NCBI GenBank assembly: GCA_025766275.1
Contig: JAFKAC010000005.1
Coordinates: 558,001-622,000, forward strand
Direction: 5' to 3'
DNA length: 64,000 bases
Source of the DNA: Lactarius indigo
Lineage: Eukaryota; Basidiomycota; Agaricomycetes; Russulales; Russulaceae
Shown here: positions 47,301-56,034 of the stretch, in pieces
Layout of the letters: every line of letters starts with the position of its first letter
Position numbering within the stretch: position 1 is the stretch's first letter
Notes under the pieces: model-generated
The model's input: only the letters and a program-made list of their open reading frames with translations
Told to the model about the DNA's origin: nothing
Database searches by the model: none
Made by a program: the position numbers and the translations under genes

Positions 47301-48656
47301 GGCTGCGTCCAACCAGTAAAGGTTGTCCTCAAGGTAGCCTTTAGCCACACACTTTTGGTTGACAGATATTTTAAATGAGCCACTGTCAAAGGCAATCTCA
47401 GCACCCTTTTGTGCTAGGGTGCGCGTCGACAAGAAGCGTGTCTTCACCTGTGGTAGGTGTAGCACATTACTGAGGGTGATAGAGATACCCTGGCTCGTTG
47501 TAAAGATGACAGACCCAACACCCACTTGGTCTATGGTGGACTTATCCCCTAGGCGTACAGTGCCTTTGGTTGGGGTATAGTCCTTGAAGTCAGACCAATG
47601 TGGGGTGATGTGGTGTGTAGCACCACTGTCCATCATCCAACGCACACGTGAGGCAGCATACAAGGCAACACCAATTGATTCAGAGGCCCAGTCTATGGCG
47701 GGCTCTTCGACCTCCTTAATGGAGGTGGTGGTAGGTACAAGAATATGACTATTTGCGGCCTTGTTGCCTGCTTTCTCCTTCTCCTTTGCGTCAGTCTCAT
47801 CCTTCTTCCTCTTCCTGCAATCAGGCTTGATATGGCCCTTTTTGTTGCAGTAGTGGCAAGTTAGACCAGAGTGGTCCTTCTTGCCCTTCTTGCCCGTCAG
47901 CTTGACGGGGGCCACCTTGTTGAGGGAGGAGCCAGAGGGCCCGGAGCGGCAAGCTTCTTCCAACACTATGCGCGCTATGATCTCAGCGTGCTTGAGTGTG
48001 GAAGGTGCCCCACTGGCGAGGATAGTAGAGGCCAATACCTCATAAGAGGGCGGCAATGTGTGGAGGAGAATGAGACCGTACTGGACATCAGAGACACCCA
48101 TCTGTGCATTGGAAAGGGCAACCCTAAGCTCATTGAGCTTGGCTAGCTGAGCGGCCATGGGTGTGGAGTCGTCGAGGCGGGCTTGTGTTATCTGAATCCA
48201 CAAATTAAAGATGGTGGTGCTGCCCGAAGCACCTCCATATACGTCCTTGAGCTTGGCCCACTTGTCCTTAAAGGTAGGATAGGCAGTGTTATCTGCCACA
48301 AGCGAGTAGACATCTGGTTTGAGGTAGAGGCGGAGGTACGCCTTGGAACGATGCTGGACTGAGTCCCACTCATCTGTAGTGATACCAGATGGGGGTGTAT
48401 CCAGAGTGAACACATCCTCAGCTTTGTGCAGCGTGAGGATGGCCTCAATGGTCCCAGACCATTCGTTCCAACCAGTGCCATCAAACTGTTCAAGGCGGAT
48501 GCCAGAGGGCATGCCAAAGGTTGCACCATACATGGCAGATACGCATGTGGAGGGAGTGGATCCAGAAGGAGGAGGGAGTGAGCCTCCTGCAGAGCCACCA
48601 GTGAGGCAGGGAGGAGCACCAGCACCGGCAGCAGGGGTAGAAGATGAGCCAGACAT
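44334..48656 (-). CDS. copia gag-pol polyprotein, 1440 aa, intact
   Basis: ATG at 48656. Gag domain at residues about 45-240; CCHC zinc knuckle CHYCNKKGHIKPDC at 267-280; protease MDSGATHH with Asp343; integrase with His471, His475, Cys505 and Cys508 and catalytic Asp536, Asp599 and Glu635 (35 residues between the last two); a Pro/Ser-rich linker at 760-860; reverse transcriptase with MDVRSAFLNG (Asp1034) and YIDD at 1121-1124; RNase H with YTDSSLAD (Asp1291) and TEAEYMA. The protease-integrase-RT-RNaseH order defines Ty1/copia. No stop or frameshift interrupts it, and there is no gag/pol frameshift, as usual in single-ORF copia elements. It would form cytoplasmic virus-like particles and integrate in the nucleus. 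Confidence 0.97.
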   Translation of the reverse strand: MSGSSSTPAAGAGAPPCLTGGSAGGSLPPPSGSTPSTCVSAMYGATFGMPSGIRLEQFDGTGWNEWSGTIEAILTLHKAEDVFTLDTPPSGITTDEWDSVQHRSKAYLRLYLKPDVYSLVADNTAYPTFKDKWAKLKDVYGGASGSTTIFNLWIQITQARLDDSTPMAAQLAKLNELRVALSNAQMGVSDVQYGLILLHTLPPSYEVLASTILASGAPSTLKHAEIIARIVLEEACRSGPSGSSLNKVAPVKLTGKKGKKDHSGLTCHYCNKKGHIKPDCRKRKKDETDAKEKEKAGNKAANSHILVPTTTSIKEVEEPAIDWASESIGVALYAASRVRWMMDSGATHHITPHWSDFKDYTPTKGTVRLGDKSTIDQVGVGSVIFTTSQGISITLSNVLHLPQVKTRFLSTRTLAQKGAEIAFDSGSFKISVNQKCVAKGYLEDNLYWLDAASIGLNTHTKLSAATLDTWHQCMGHISSAALKAHGPSATTGMDIDSSSTAHTVCHGCEMGKSTRQPFSASSNKRTTHQFEIVHSDLAGPMQTQSLQGSTYTATFIDDHTKFTVVHFLKSKDQFAKSLQMYLAWGETQSGHKLRTLHSDRSGEYMSSVTQDILKQKGIEHHLTMPGSPQSNRKAERFNCTIMDKAMSMLHTAGMSKGFWEHAVCAAVHIYNRSPVRGLKWRTPYELWHSGKVPDVSHLCVFGCKGYMHVPADKRRKLDAKAIEVTLIGFEPESKGYKLWDRSTCSVRVSRDVTFDESSFPSLQGVETHPTPSPPIVPSTTVTAVPHLPVLPPMRAPSPAHSSSSEEEDVEKLLDPPQVQPRPTTPPPTLPAPPTTPKREQATPTSPPPRPSATHIMRHVPPPSPEMPGGFEDRAQRSQLLHEMDNAPRRTARVPVPNPCYFNADNAAWRGRRLGYAELLAAAFVGRDPATYAEAMWSAAADEWTKACQYEMDTLAKNGTWELVDLPPNRKAVKSKWVFKLKADGRYRAHLVAKGFTQIPGIDFDETFSPVARFESLRLLLALAALEDWHIHQMDVRSAFLNGVLDKEIYMEQPQGFTVTGSETKVCRLVKAIYGLKQASRAWNLQFHGVLTALGFKRTFADAGIYVMPQWEGYDPLFIIVYIDDITILGPSLSGIKRLKSDLSERYEMTDLGEIESYLGMHIVRDRSLRRIEIDQSGYIKDVLERFGMSDATPHNTPLPAGADEHLVKYMSQATASDISHYQSLIGSLLYVQIGTRPDISFAVSRLAQYAANPSPQHLRLAQYVLSYLVGTMDMRIVYDGANGDGLHGYTDSSLADQTDDGHSTSGYVFLLANGAISWSSRKQKTVAQNTTEAEYMAMTDVANQAAWYQSFLTELGYEVDDPIPLHGDNKGAIDLALNPVTGRRSKHIAIWHHVIREYIEKGTITLIRTPTVDMVADSFTKSLPRVLLQKHNNDMGLLCT

Positions 48657-49424
48657 TGGGATGATTTATCTGTCGCCGAGGAGCAGTCAGCGACAGTGCT
48701 TCATAGTTGCAAGACAAAGATAGAGGGGGATACCACTCCTGTCTGTGATTCTGTAAGGCCAGAACGCTAACGCGTCCTGCCTCCTGATGGTATGCCAGTG
48801 ATACAAGGGCTAGGCCCAGGTTGGGAGAGTCCCTTTGCCATACCATGAGCTAGCTGCCAGCCAGGATGTGTCTAAGACACAGCTCAAATGGTTTGCATCA
48901 GGGGGAAGGTGAAGGGATTGCTTTCAGAGCCCAAGGTTGTCTACCTCAGCCTCCTCGGCCTGTTGGTTGCCTCATCACCACAAGTGGCTTTACTGAATCC
49001 TTTCCCATTGCCGCTACAAGGCAGGTATCTGGTTGCAGAACACCATAAGGTGAACACCCCCCAGAGCCTGAACCAGGTTTTACACTCCCATGGTGAGGAG
49101 ATCCTGCGCCCAGTGTGGAGCACCAGAGACAGCTGGCGCTAAGCTCCACAATACACAGCCCAGTGGGCCATGCACGCCTGGATATTTTGAAGTTAAGGGG
49201 CTACCAGACCCAGTCTCCTTGCGCATAGCGCAGGGGCTAGGAAAACAGTAGGGGTGAAAGTAGGACTACTGGGCAGTACATACACAGGAGGTTCCTCAGC
49301 AGAGACAAGTGGCGCCCCACTGTCCTCTGCCTTGGGCAAGGCTGGTAAGGCCCCAGACAGACCTTAGCCTGGTGTGTCCTCCTAGGAAGACAGTGACCAA
49401 CCAAGTGGAGTGGCTAGGGCACCA
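48657..49424 (-). other. copia 5' leader
   Basis: 768 bp between the gag-pol ATG and the primer-binding site. No long ORF of convincing composition is seen. It presumably contains the packaging signal. Short frames on the plus strand here are chance. Confidence 0.6.
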
Positions 49425-49436
49425 GGGCCCATAACC
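49425..49436 (-). promoter_or_regulatory. copia primer-binding site, half-tRNA-iMet type
   Basis: Plus strand GGGCCCATAACC lies directly next to the 5' LTR; it reads as an initiator tRNA-Met anticodon stem-loop (CAT anticodon in the middle). The minus-strand RNA would therefore pair with a tRNA cleaved in the anticodon loop, the priming mode known for Drosophila copia and yeast Ty5. Confidence 0.8.
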
Positions 49437-49992
49437 TGATGAACAGCAAAGACATAACCAGTACTCACAGAGGCAAAGAGTCTGTGGTGAGATACTAGTG
49501 GCAAGCTGGTTAGCAGCAGAGGGGAATGTCAAGCAGTGAAGCAGAGGGTGTCTGGCACACAGCAGTGAGAGAACTGATGTGGACCAGGGCGTACAAGCAG
49601 TCTACTTATACTGTACAGAGGTGTGACACTAGTACAAGGGAAGTAACTACAGGTCACAGAGTACAAGGAGCGCATTGTTCTACAACAGGACAAAGGAGTG
49701 TGCATATGGAGAACAAGGTGTATAGAACAAGAAGAGTCCAGACTGAGATGATATCATAATGACATCATAATAAGGATAGACCTAAAGCAGAACAAAGAAA
49801 GATACAAGAACACGTAGTACAATGAAAAGTCCAGAAATAGTGCATATGATGTCATTGTACAGTGATGTCATAGAAGTCCTAGATTGTACAGATCAAATCT
49901 AATCTAAAGCGGTCCTAATTGATCTACAGCAGTCCGTATCTGTAAGTCCGGTCTGTATGAGCCGCTAAGTGCGCAAGGGTCACTTATCAACA
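49437..49992 (-). repeat. copia 5' LTR (right LTR)
   Basis: 556 bp, matching 43759-44314 with one visible substitution. The element's promoter should lie here, transcribing leftwards. Confidence 0.95.
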
Positions 49993-52900
49993 TATCACTC
50001 ACTTCTCTGACCTCGGTGTCTATGCCAAAGGATCCCACAGAATGATGAGGTTCCTCATTACGGACCTAGGGAACGAAGACATCGTCCTTGGCTACCCCTG
50101 GTTGGCAACATACGAACCAACCATCAACTGGAGAGACACAGTCATACATGAAGACATAATGCCAGTTGTCATCAGCACCAAAGAAAGCTGAGCAGCTGAT
50201 ACCATTATTGCGACGGCCCTAACTAACGAAGAAAAGGAGGACGCACTTGGAGAGCTTATGGAAGAAGAAATCTGCTTGCAAGCCACCACATCTACAGAGC
50301 TGGCCATCCAAGCGCAACAACACACGCAGGAAGTAGATCTTCCCCCCGCATACCGAGCATTCAGGCGCCTCTTCAATGAAGAAGCATCGCAGTGTTTCCC
50401 ACTGGCTAGACCATGGGATCACACCATCGACCTTAAACTGGGAACACCATCCAGAATTGATTGCAAAATCTACCCCCTGACACAGGAAGAAGAGGGTAAG
50501 CTCAAGGAGTTCCTTGATGAAAAGTTGGTACAGGGATACCTTCATCCCTCCATGTCACCATACATATCATCCTTCTTCTTCATTAAAAAGAAGGACGGAA
50601 AGCTACGCCCAGTACAGGATTACCGCATCCTCAATTCTCACACCATCCGTAACCAATACCTGCTCCCCCTAATCCAAGACCTCATCTACAACCTCAGCAA
50701 CACCCATATCTACACAAAGCTGGATATACGATGGGGGTATAACAACATATGTATATGTGATGGTGACCAGGAAAAAGCAGCATTCAAAACCAAGTTCGGC
50801 CTGTTCAAACCTACAGTCATGTTCTTTGGCCTCACCAATTCACCGGCCACCTTCCAGACGATGATGAACCACATCTATCACGACACCATTGCCAAACATG
50901 AACAACTTGGCACTGTCATTCATGTCTACATGGATGACATTGGTATTGCAATGCGTGAAGGCCATAACCTTGATGCACACGTCGCGGCAGTCACAGATGT
51001 TCTCCGTGTTGCAGAGGAGCACAACCTCTACTTCAAACTTGAGAAGTGCCTCTTTCATCAACCTCAGATGGATTACCTGGGGGTAATCCTTGAGAGGGGG
51101 GTAACACGTATGGACCCAGTAAAAATTCGCAGTATCAAGGACTGGCCAACACCAACCAAAGTCCAAGATGTGAGATCTTTCCTTGGGTTTTGTAATTTTT
51201 ACTGTCTCTTCATCTGAGGTTTTGCAAACCACACACAACCGCTGAACCAACTTACGTGAAAAGACGTGGAGTGGAAATGGACAGAAGAAGAAGACATTGC
51301 CTTTCGAACACTCAAGAAGCATGTCACAGAAGAACCGGTATTGGCACACCTGTGCCTACAAGAACAGTTTGAACTTGAAGTAGATGCATCGGGATACACG
51401 GTGGGTGCCATCCTCCTACAAAAGAAAAATGACGGGCAAAAGCACCCCATAGGATATTACTCCGCCACCCTTAACAAGGCTGAATGGAACTATGACATAT
51501 ACGACCTTGAACTACTAGCCATAGTCAAAGCCCTTCACCACTGGAGACCCCTGCTTGCAGGAAGTCCTTAAAAGATCCAAATCTTCTCCGACCACTTAAA
51601 CCTCCAATACTGGAAGACCCCCTCAAAAGATCAGTTGACAAGTAGCACAAGAGGTATTGGAGCTAATGGAATACAACTTCGAGATCCACCACATCAAAGG
51701 GAAGAACAATGGTAGGGCAGACGCGCTCTCGAGGAGACCAGATTACAGTCAAGGAGAAGAAGACAACCGGGATGTGACAGTACTCCCACCGGAAGTATTC
51801 GTGAGAGCCACTAATGCCGCATGTGATCTAGAGATACACCCAATGCTCCAACAGCTGAGGCATCAACAAGACTCTATCATCATTGAATCTTGGGTTGATG
51901 CCCACCAGTTGAAGGAGATTGACAGTAACTGGTATAAGGACAGACATCTTGTTGTCATGGGACCCACTTCTGCGCAGAGGCGTATCATCTGTGACCACCA
52001 CAACCCCCCTGTCCATGGTCACCCAGGGATCGCAAGAACACAACGTATAGTGGAATGACATTACTGGTGGCTGTGCATCCATAGAGACATATACGAGTAC
52101 ATTACCAGATGTGCGGAGTGTCAGTGGAACAAGGTCAATATGAGACCCACAAAGGCCCTGCTTTATCCCATCACACCACTGATGGATGCCCCCCCTTTCC
52201 ACACCATCGCAATGGACTTTATCACTAAACTACCTCTCTCACAAGGGTTCAACAGCATCCTTACCATTACAGATCACGACTGCACCAAAGCATCGATATT
52301 TATCCCGTGCAATGAGGAGATCACAGCAGAGGGGACAGCACTTTTGTACATCAACCACGTATTCAAACAGTTTGGATTACCACGCAAAATTATTAGTGAC
52401 AGAGACCTGCAGTTCACCTCCAAGTTCACTTGAGAAATATGCTGGATCCTGGGGATCCAACAAAACATCTCGACCGCTTACCACCCACAAACCAATGGAC
52501 AGTCAGAGCGGACAAATCAATGGCTAGAACAATACCTCCAACTCTGGGCCAATGAGCGCCAAGATAACTGGGCCTCGTATCTGCCAATAGCTGAATTTGC
52601 ACACAACAACTGGCCCCACAAGCATACAAAGAAATCGCTGTTCATGCTCCTGATGGGGTGCAACCCAACTGCTGATTGGATGGATAAGCCATCACCCATT
52701 CCTAACATTATCACATGGCTGACACAACTCAAAGAAGCCCGACAACAAGCGCAGGACCTTATCAGAAAGGCACAAGAAGGATGGGTGAAACATAGAGATA
52801 CGCCCAAGTATAAGGTTGGTGATCAAGTATGGCTAGAAGGGAAACATCTCTGAACCAATCAGCCAATGGCAAAATTAGTGGTGCGACACCACAGCCCCTT

Positions 52901-53328
52901 TCGAATCATCCAGGTGATGTACCCCTACAATTATCACCTTGAACTTCCCATGCAGTGGAGTATCCATCCAGTGTTCCACATCGATCTTCTCACACCGTAC
53001 AAACACACTCCCTTCCATGGCGAAAATTTCCCAAGACCACCACCGGATCTAGTGGACAGAGAAGAGGAATATGAAGTCGAGACCATTCTGGACACCCGGC
53101 ATTATGGAAGGCACAGATGGCTTCAGTACCTCGTCAAATGGAAGGGCTACCCTGACTCAGACAACCAGTGGGTTGAAAAAGATGACGTATTTGCTCCAAA
53201 CACAATTGTGGAATTCGAACAATGGAGGGCGCAAAGGGTTATAAGCGAACCCATCAACACACAAGAGGAGTATCCCCTCTACATCCAAACGTTACATTCC
53301 TCTTACATGCCTACTTCCCTGCTGCACC

Positions 53329-53943
53329 ATGTTGCTACCACCACCCAGCTCCTTGACCAGCTTGCACAAGAGTCTGGTGCCATCATTGACAATGACGCCA
53401 CTGAGGTTCAAGCACCAGACCGACTCACCCCTTACACACCTATCTGGGTGTGACCAGGGCATATCACCGTGCAAGAGTGGGCTGCGGTACTCACCCAATT
53501 CCCCGATCCCATGCACCCGCCAGATGATGCCGAGCAGCATGCCGTCACTCACATCTTCTGCAATGAGCGTGGCGAGCAAGAGCCCATTGCCATTGTCCCC
53601 CCAAGTGATGACCTCATCAGCGTTCACAGAGTTTTCCCGAGCGGTTGCAACATCACGGGACCTACTGGAGTACGAGAAGAAGGGGTGGAAGAGGGTAGTG
53701 GAGGAGTGGCAGAAGGAGCAGCTTGTGTCAGCACAGAGGAGGCTGAGCGAGATGAGGGAGTGCCGGGAACAGTGGAAGTTGCTGAGGATGACCTTGACAA
53801 TGACGATTACTACCCGGCAAGACATCCCCTTATCTGAACAAACAGCGACCCTACTAATCCCAGGATCACTCCATGGCTCGTCAACACCATGGGTGTCACG
53901 CCTCTGTGGGGGCGTGCGTCGTTCTGTAACAGATCCTACCTAA
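53329..53943 (+). other. overlapping open frame in E1 third-ORF region
   Basis: This frame overlaps the third ORF and stays open for 615 bp. It encodes YEKKGWKRVVEEWQKEQL, then SAQRRLSEMRECREQWKLLR, clearly similar to the frame at 60161-60802 in E3 (KYKQEWKETAAQWQWEQL, then RKMRQERKEYWMKLRM). The frame offset relative to the third ORF is the same in both elements. It may be a second product, or the true frame for this segment. Confidence 0.4.
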
Positions 53944-55196
53944 GGCAAAGGACTCTGAGTTGGATCCCCACTGAGTGGAAGGATTCCTAAGATCTTCTGT
54001 AACAGCTCCTATGCTAGGGTAGCTGAGTCTGTGGCGATCCCCCTATGCTAAGGTGGGAAGGTCCTTCTGTAACAGCCCCTTTAAGGCAACTGAGTCTGTA
54101 GCAATGGACAAGCTCGATGGCCTAAATCCAAAGGTCATGTGTTACTGGGCTGACCAGTAAGACAGGAAGGTGATAAGAGCGAAGTCAAGGGGGAGCCTGC
54201 ACAGAGGCTGAGAGGGGAATGACCCAAAGAGGATAAGGGTCCAGGGTCTGAGGTCCTGGGTCAAGGGCTTGAGTGCTGAAGGGACTGAGGCACTCAAGGA
54301 GGCAGTGGAGATACAACACAGATAGTTGATTAAGCCAAAGCTAAGGAGCTAAGGTGCACTACAGGGTTCCTTATATAGTACAGGATTGCGCCTGAGCGCA
54401 TAATGCTACTGGTTGCTATAGATAGAGTAATGTGCTGGCAGGATGGTATCAACATCATGCAAGATGGTGTCATGCCAGTGAGGCAGGAGAAGGGTGAACA
54501 AGAATAGCACAGAAGGTGCTAGAACAATCAGATAAGGGAAAGCATAGAAAGGTAACTACCAAGAAAGGGGATGGATCAGATAAGAACAGAAAAGGAAAGA
54601 TAGCAGGGGAGTTCATGACAATGGGAGCCCCCATGTTTAGAGGATGTGGGCGCATCCCCGGAGCCGTGCCACACACCCCCTTCTCAATCAATGACGACCC
54701 GGCATGCATCATCACGCCAGAAGGGTTCCAGGTCAATCGACGACCCAATCATATTCCGTTCCCCATCACCAGCCTGGATGGCATGACAAGAGACACCTCC
54801 CACATTCAAGTCATTGCTGGGGCTAACCCCTTCGTTCTGGGAGTCATCCCAGGGTCACCCCATCTCTACACTAAGCCCCTTTATGCCACTGCATACGTCC
54901 CCGCTAAAGACCGACCCTGCTACCCCCATGAGGATCTGTTCCTCCTTGGGCCTAGTAAGCCCACAGACCGTGCGCTCCACTGCATTGGCAACGAGACACT
55001 CATGGCGGAAGTGACGTGCTACCACGCCGCCATCTTCGAGTGGGAGTGCCTTCAGCAGTGTATCCGTCAGTTGAGGGTGATGTACATATGCACCCAAGAC
55101 GACATCCACGATTGCCTCTATCACTTGGAGCGGGTGAACATGCTGGAGAGGATTGATTTGAAGCAGGCAGACTGGCCAATTCAGGATCGCATGTGA
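53469..55196 (+). pseudogene. E1 third ORF (post-pol), split by solo LTR
   Basis: First part 53469-53893, second part 54626-55196. Removing the solo LTR and one ATGGG joins them in frame (ACC ATG GGA GCC). One TGA lies at about 53835. N-terminal part: acidic (VAEDDLDNDDYYPARHP). C-terminal part: GFQVNRRPNHIPFPITS, HIQVIAGANPFVLGVIPGS, LYTKPLYAT, YPHEDLFLLG, KPTDRALHCIGNETLMAEVT, then a helical end. The same blocks recur in E3 (HIQVIQGGDPLVLGLAPGS, LYGKPLYATPHLP, IPHEEYFML). Function unknown; no zinc finger, catalytic or membrane motif was seen. Confidence 0.65.
53889..54625 (-). repeat. solo LTR (727 bp) in E1, TSD ATGGG
   Basis: LTR 53894-54620 begins TGTCACGCC and ends GTTCATGACA, with the 5-bp duplication ATGGG on both sides (53889-53893 and 54621-54625). 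The minus-strand reading has CTATATAAGG at about 54381-54372, a likely TATA box. Related in start and orientation to the E0 5' LTR. It arose by recombination between the two LTRs of a former full element. Confidence 0.85.
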
Positions 55197-55213
55197 GTCT
55201 GGGGTCTCACGCT

Positions 55214-55226
55214 GAAAGGAGGGTGA
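55214..55226 (+). promoter_or_regulatory. E1 polypurine tract
   Basis: GAAAGGAGGGTGA immediately before the 3' LTR; the counterpart in E3 is GAAAAGGGGGTGA at 61938-61950. Confidence 0.7.
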
Positions 55227-55715
55227 TGTTACATTTCAGTACCCTTACTATACCAGTTGTGACTACGGTAGTAAGGTAGCATTAGTCATGGACTCAGTCA
55301 GTAGGCCAGTCATGAGCACAGAGTAGTAGTGGGTTGGGTTCTAGTGGTTTCCAAACCACCTAGTAGTTGTACTAGGGTTCAAGTCCTTTACGTGATATGT
55401 TGGATGCTCACTAGTGGCACTTTAAAGCCCGCTTTCTTGTTGTATTTAAGATGTGCTGCAGAGACCAAGATGGGTATCTTGGTCTTCTTCAATTGTCATT
55501 TGTCTTCTTTGCTTCTCTTCCTAAAAGTCGGCAGCCTTGTACTCTGATACAGGCTAAGCGTTGCCTTTGCGCCGTGATACCTTCAAGTATTCACATCATG
55601 CCTGTGAGCCATATGCTATACATGTGACCTGCTAAGTCCCTTGTCGCCCTTCCCTCTGCTCAAGTTGAGCTGACATCTTGATGGCATTACACCAACTGCG
55701 AGGTGGATTCTTACA
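55227..55715 (+). repeat. E1 3' LTR (about 489 bp)
   Basis: Starts TGTTACATTTCAG after the polypurine tract. The end is placed at CTTACA by comparison with the 494-bp E3 LTR (shared GTTGGGTTGACA / GTTGAGCTGACA near the end). The next base already belongs to the E3 gag fragment. Confidence 0.65.
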
Positions 55716-56015
55716 ATGAGGGGGGGGCACAATAACCAAAGGCCAGTCACATGCTATAATTGTGGGAAGGACGGACACATGGCCCGTGATTGCAGGCAGC
55801 CACGAGGGGGCTACCAACCCCAAGCATCGACCAGTCGGTATATTGACACTGACTATCATCAACAAGAACCTGAAGTCGCTACCAGGGTGGTCCAAGAAGC
55901 ACCCCCTCAACAGCGCGCCAATGACTGGCTCAACAGGGTAGCAGGAGAATCGGATGACGTAAAAGACATCATCCTCCAACAACTATGGAAGAAGGAGGGT
56001 TTTCAGGACACCTGA
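55716..56015 (+). pseudogene. E3 gag C-terminal fragment with zinc knuckle
   Basis: About 100 residues from RGGHNNQRPVT through the CCHC knuckle CYNCGKDGHMARDC (55756-55797) to WKKEGFQDT and stop. The N-terminal and capsid parts are missing at the E1 LTR junction. Confidence 0.85.
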
Positions 56016-56034
56016 ACCCATCGGCCTGGGTGAG
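55997..56034 (+). promoter_or_regulatory. E3 gag/pol -1 frameshift site and hairpin
   Basis: GGGTTTT at 55997-56003 in the gag frame G GGT TTT, then 12 nt to ACCCA-TCGGCC-TGGGT. The -1 frame reads GGFSGHLNPSAWVRVV into protease. Both heptamer and hairpin match E1. Confidence 0.7.

Larger units (their letters stand above)
43754..49997 (-). mobile_element. complete Ty1/copia retrotransposon with TSD TATCA
   Basis: The element is 43759-49992 (6234 bp), flanked by the 5-bp duplication TATCA (43754-43758 and 49993-49997). The LTRs are 556 bp each and differ at one position seen by eye (CTGCTAAG versus CCGCTAAG near the 3' end). A single uninterrupted gag-pol ORF lies between them on the minus strand. 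The primer-binding site and polypurine tract are in place. It was inserted into the E1 protease. Everything points to a recent insertion that could still be competent. Confidence 0.95.
43495..53453 (+). pseudogene. E1 protease-pol, split by copia, many TGA codons
   Basis: The protease DSGATDNF (about 43628-43651) is interrupted after SI at 43758 by the copia element and resumes at 49998 in frame (THFSDLGVYAKG...LGYPWLATYEP). RT from about 50258: WDHTIDLKLG, KLDIRWGYNN and YMDD (50927-50938). RNase H: EVDASGYTVG (51379). Integrase: HGHPGIARTQRIVE, MDFITKLPLS, ISDRDLQF and SERTNQWLEQYL. Chromodomain: EEEYEVETILDTRHYGRHRW (53062). In-frame stops at 50188, 51216, 51257, 51569, 52056, 52431 and 52850, plus a short frame disturbance near 51620. 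Most TGA sites align with Arg in E0. Confidence 0.85.
41941..55715 (+). mobile_element. E1: Ty3 chromovirus, 5' truncated, with two nested insertions
   Basis: It reads gag (from 41941), protease, [copia insertion 43759-49992], RT-RNaseH-integrase-chromodomain, third ORF [split by solo LTR 53894-54620], polypurine tract and 3' LTR 55227-55715. Without the insertions it would be about 6.8 kb. Its 5' end, including the 5' LTR, is missing: the sequence is cut by the E0 LTR. At least ten in-frame stops, nearly all TGA, make it defective. Confidence 0.85.

Noticed and set aside
44478..48723. Plus-strand ORFs inside the copia pol region
   Set aside because: Complement shadows of the intact 1440-codon minus-strand frame.
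48941..49532. Short ORFs in the copia leader on both strands
   Set aside because: No family signature; the region lies between primer-binding site and gag-pol and fits an untranslated leader.
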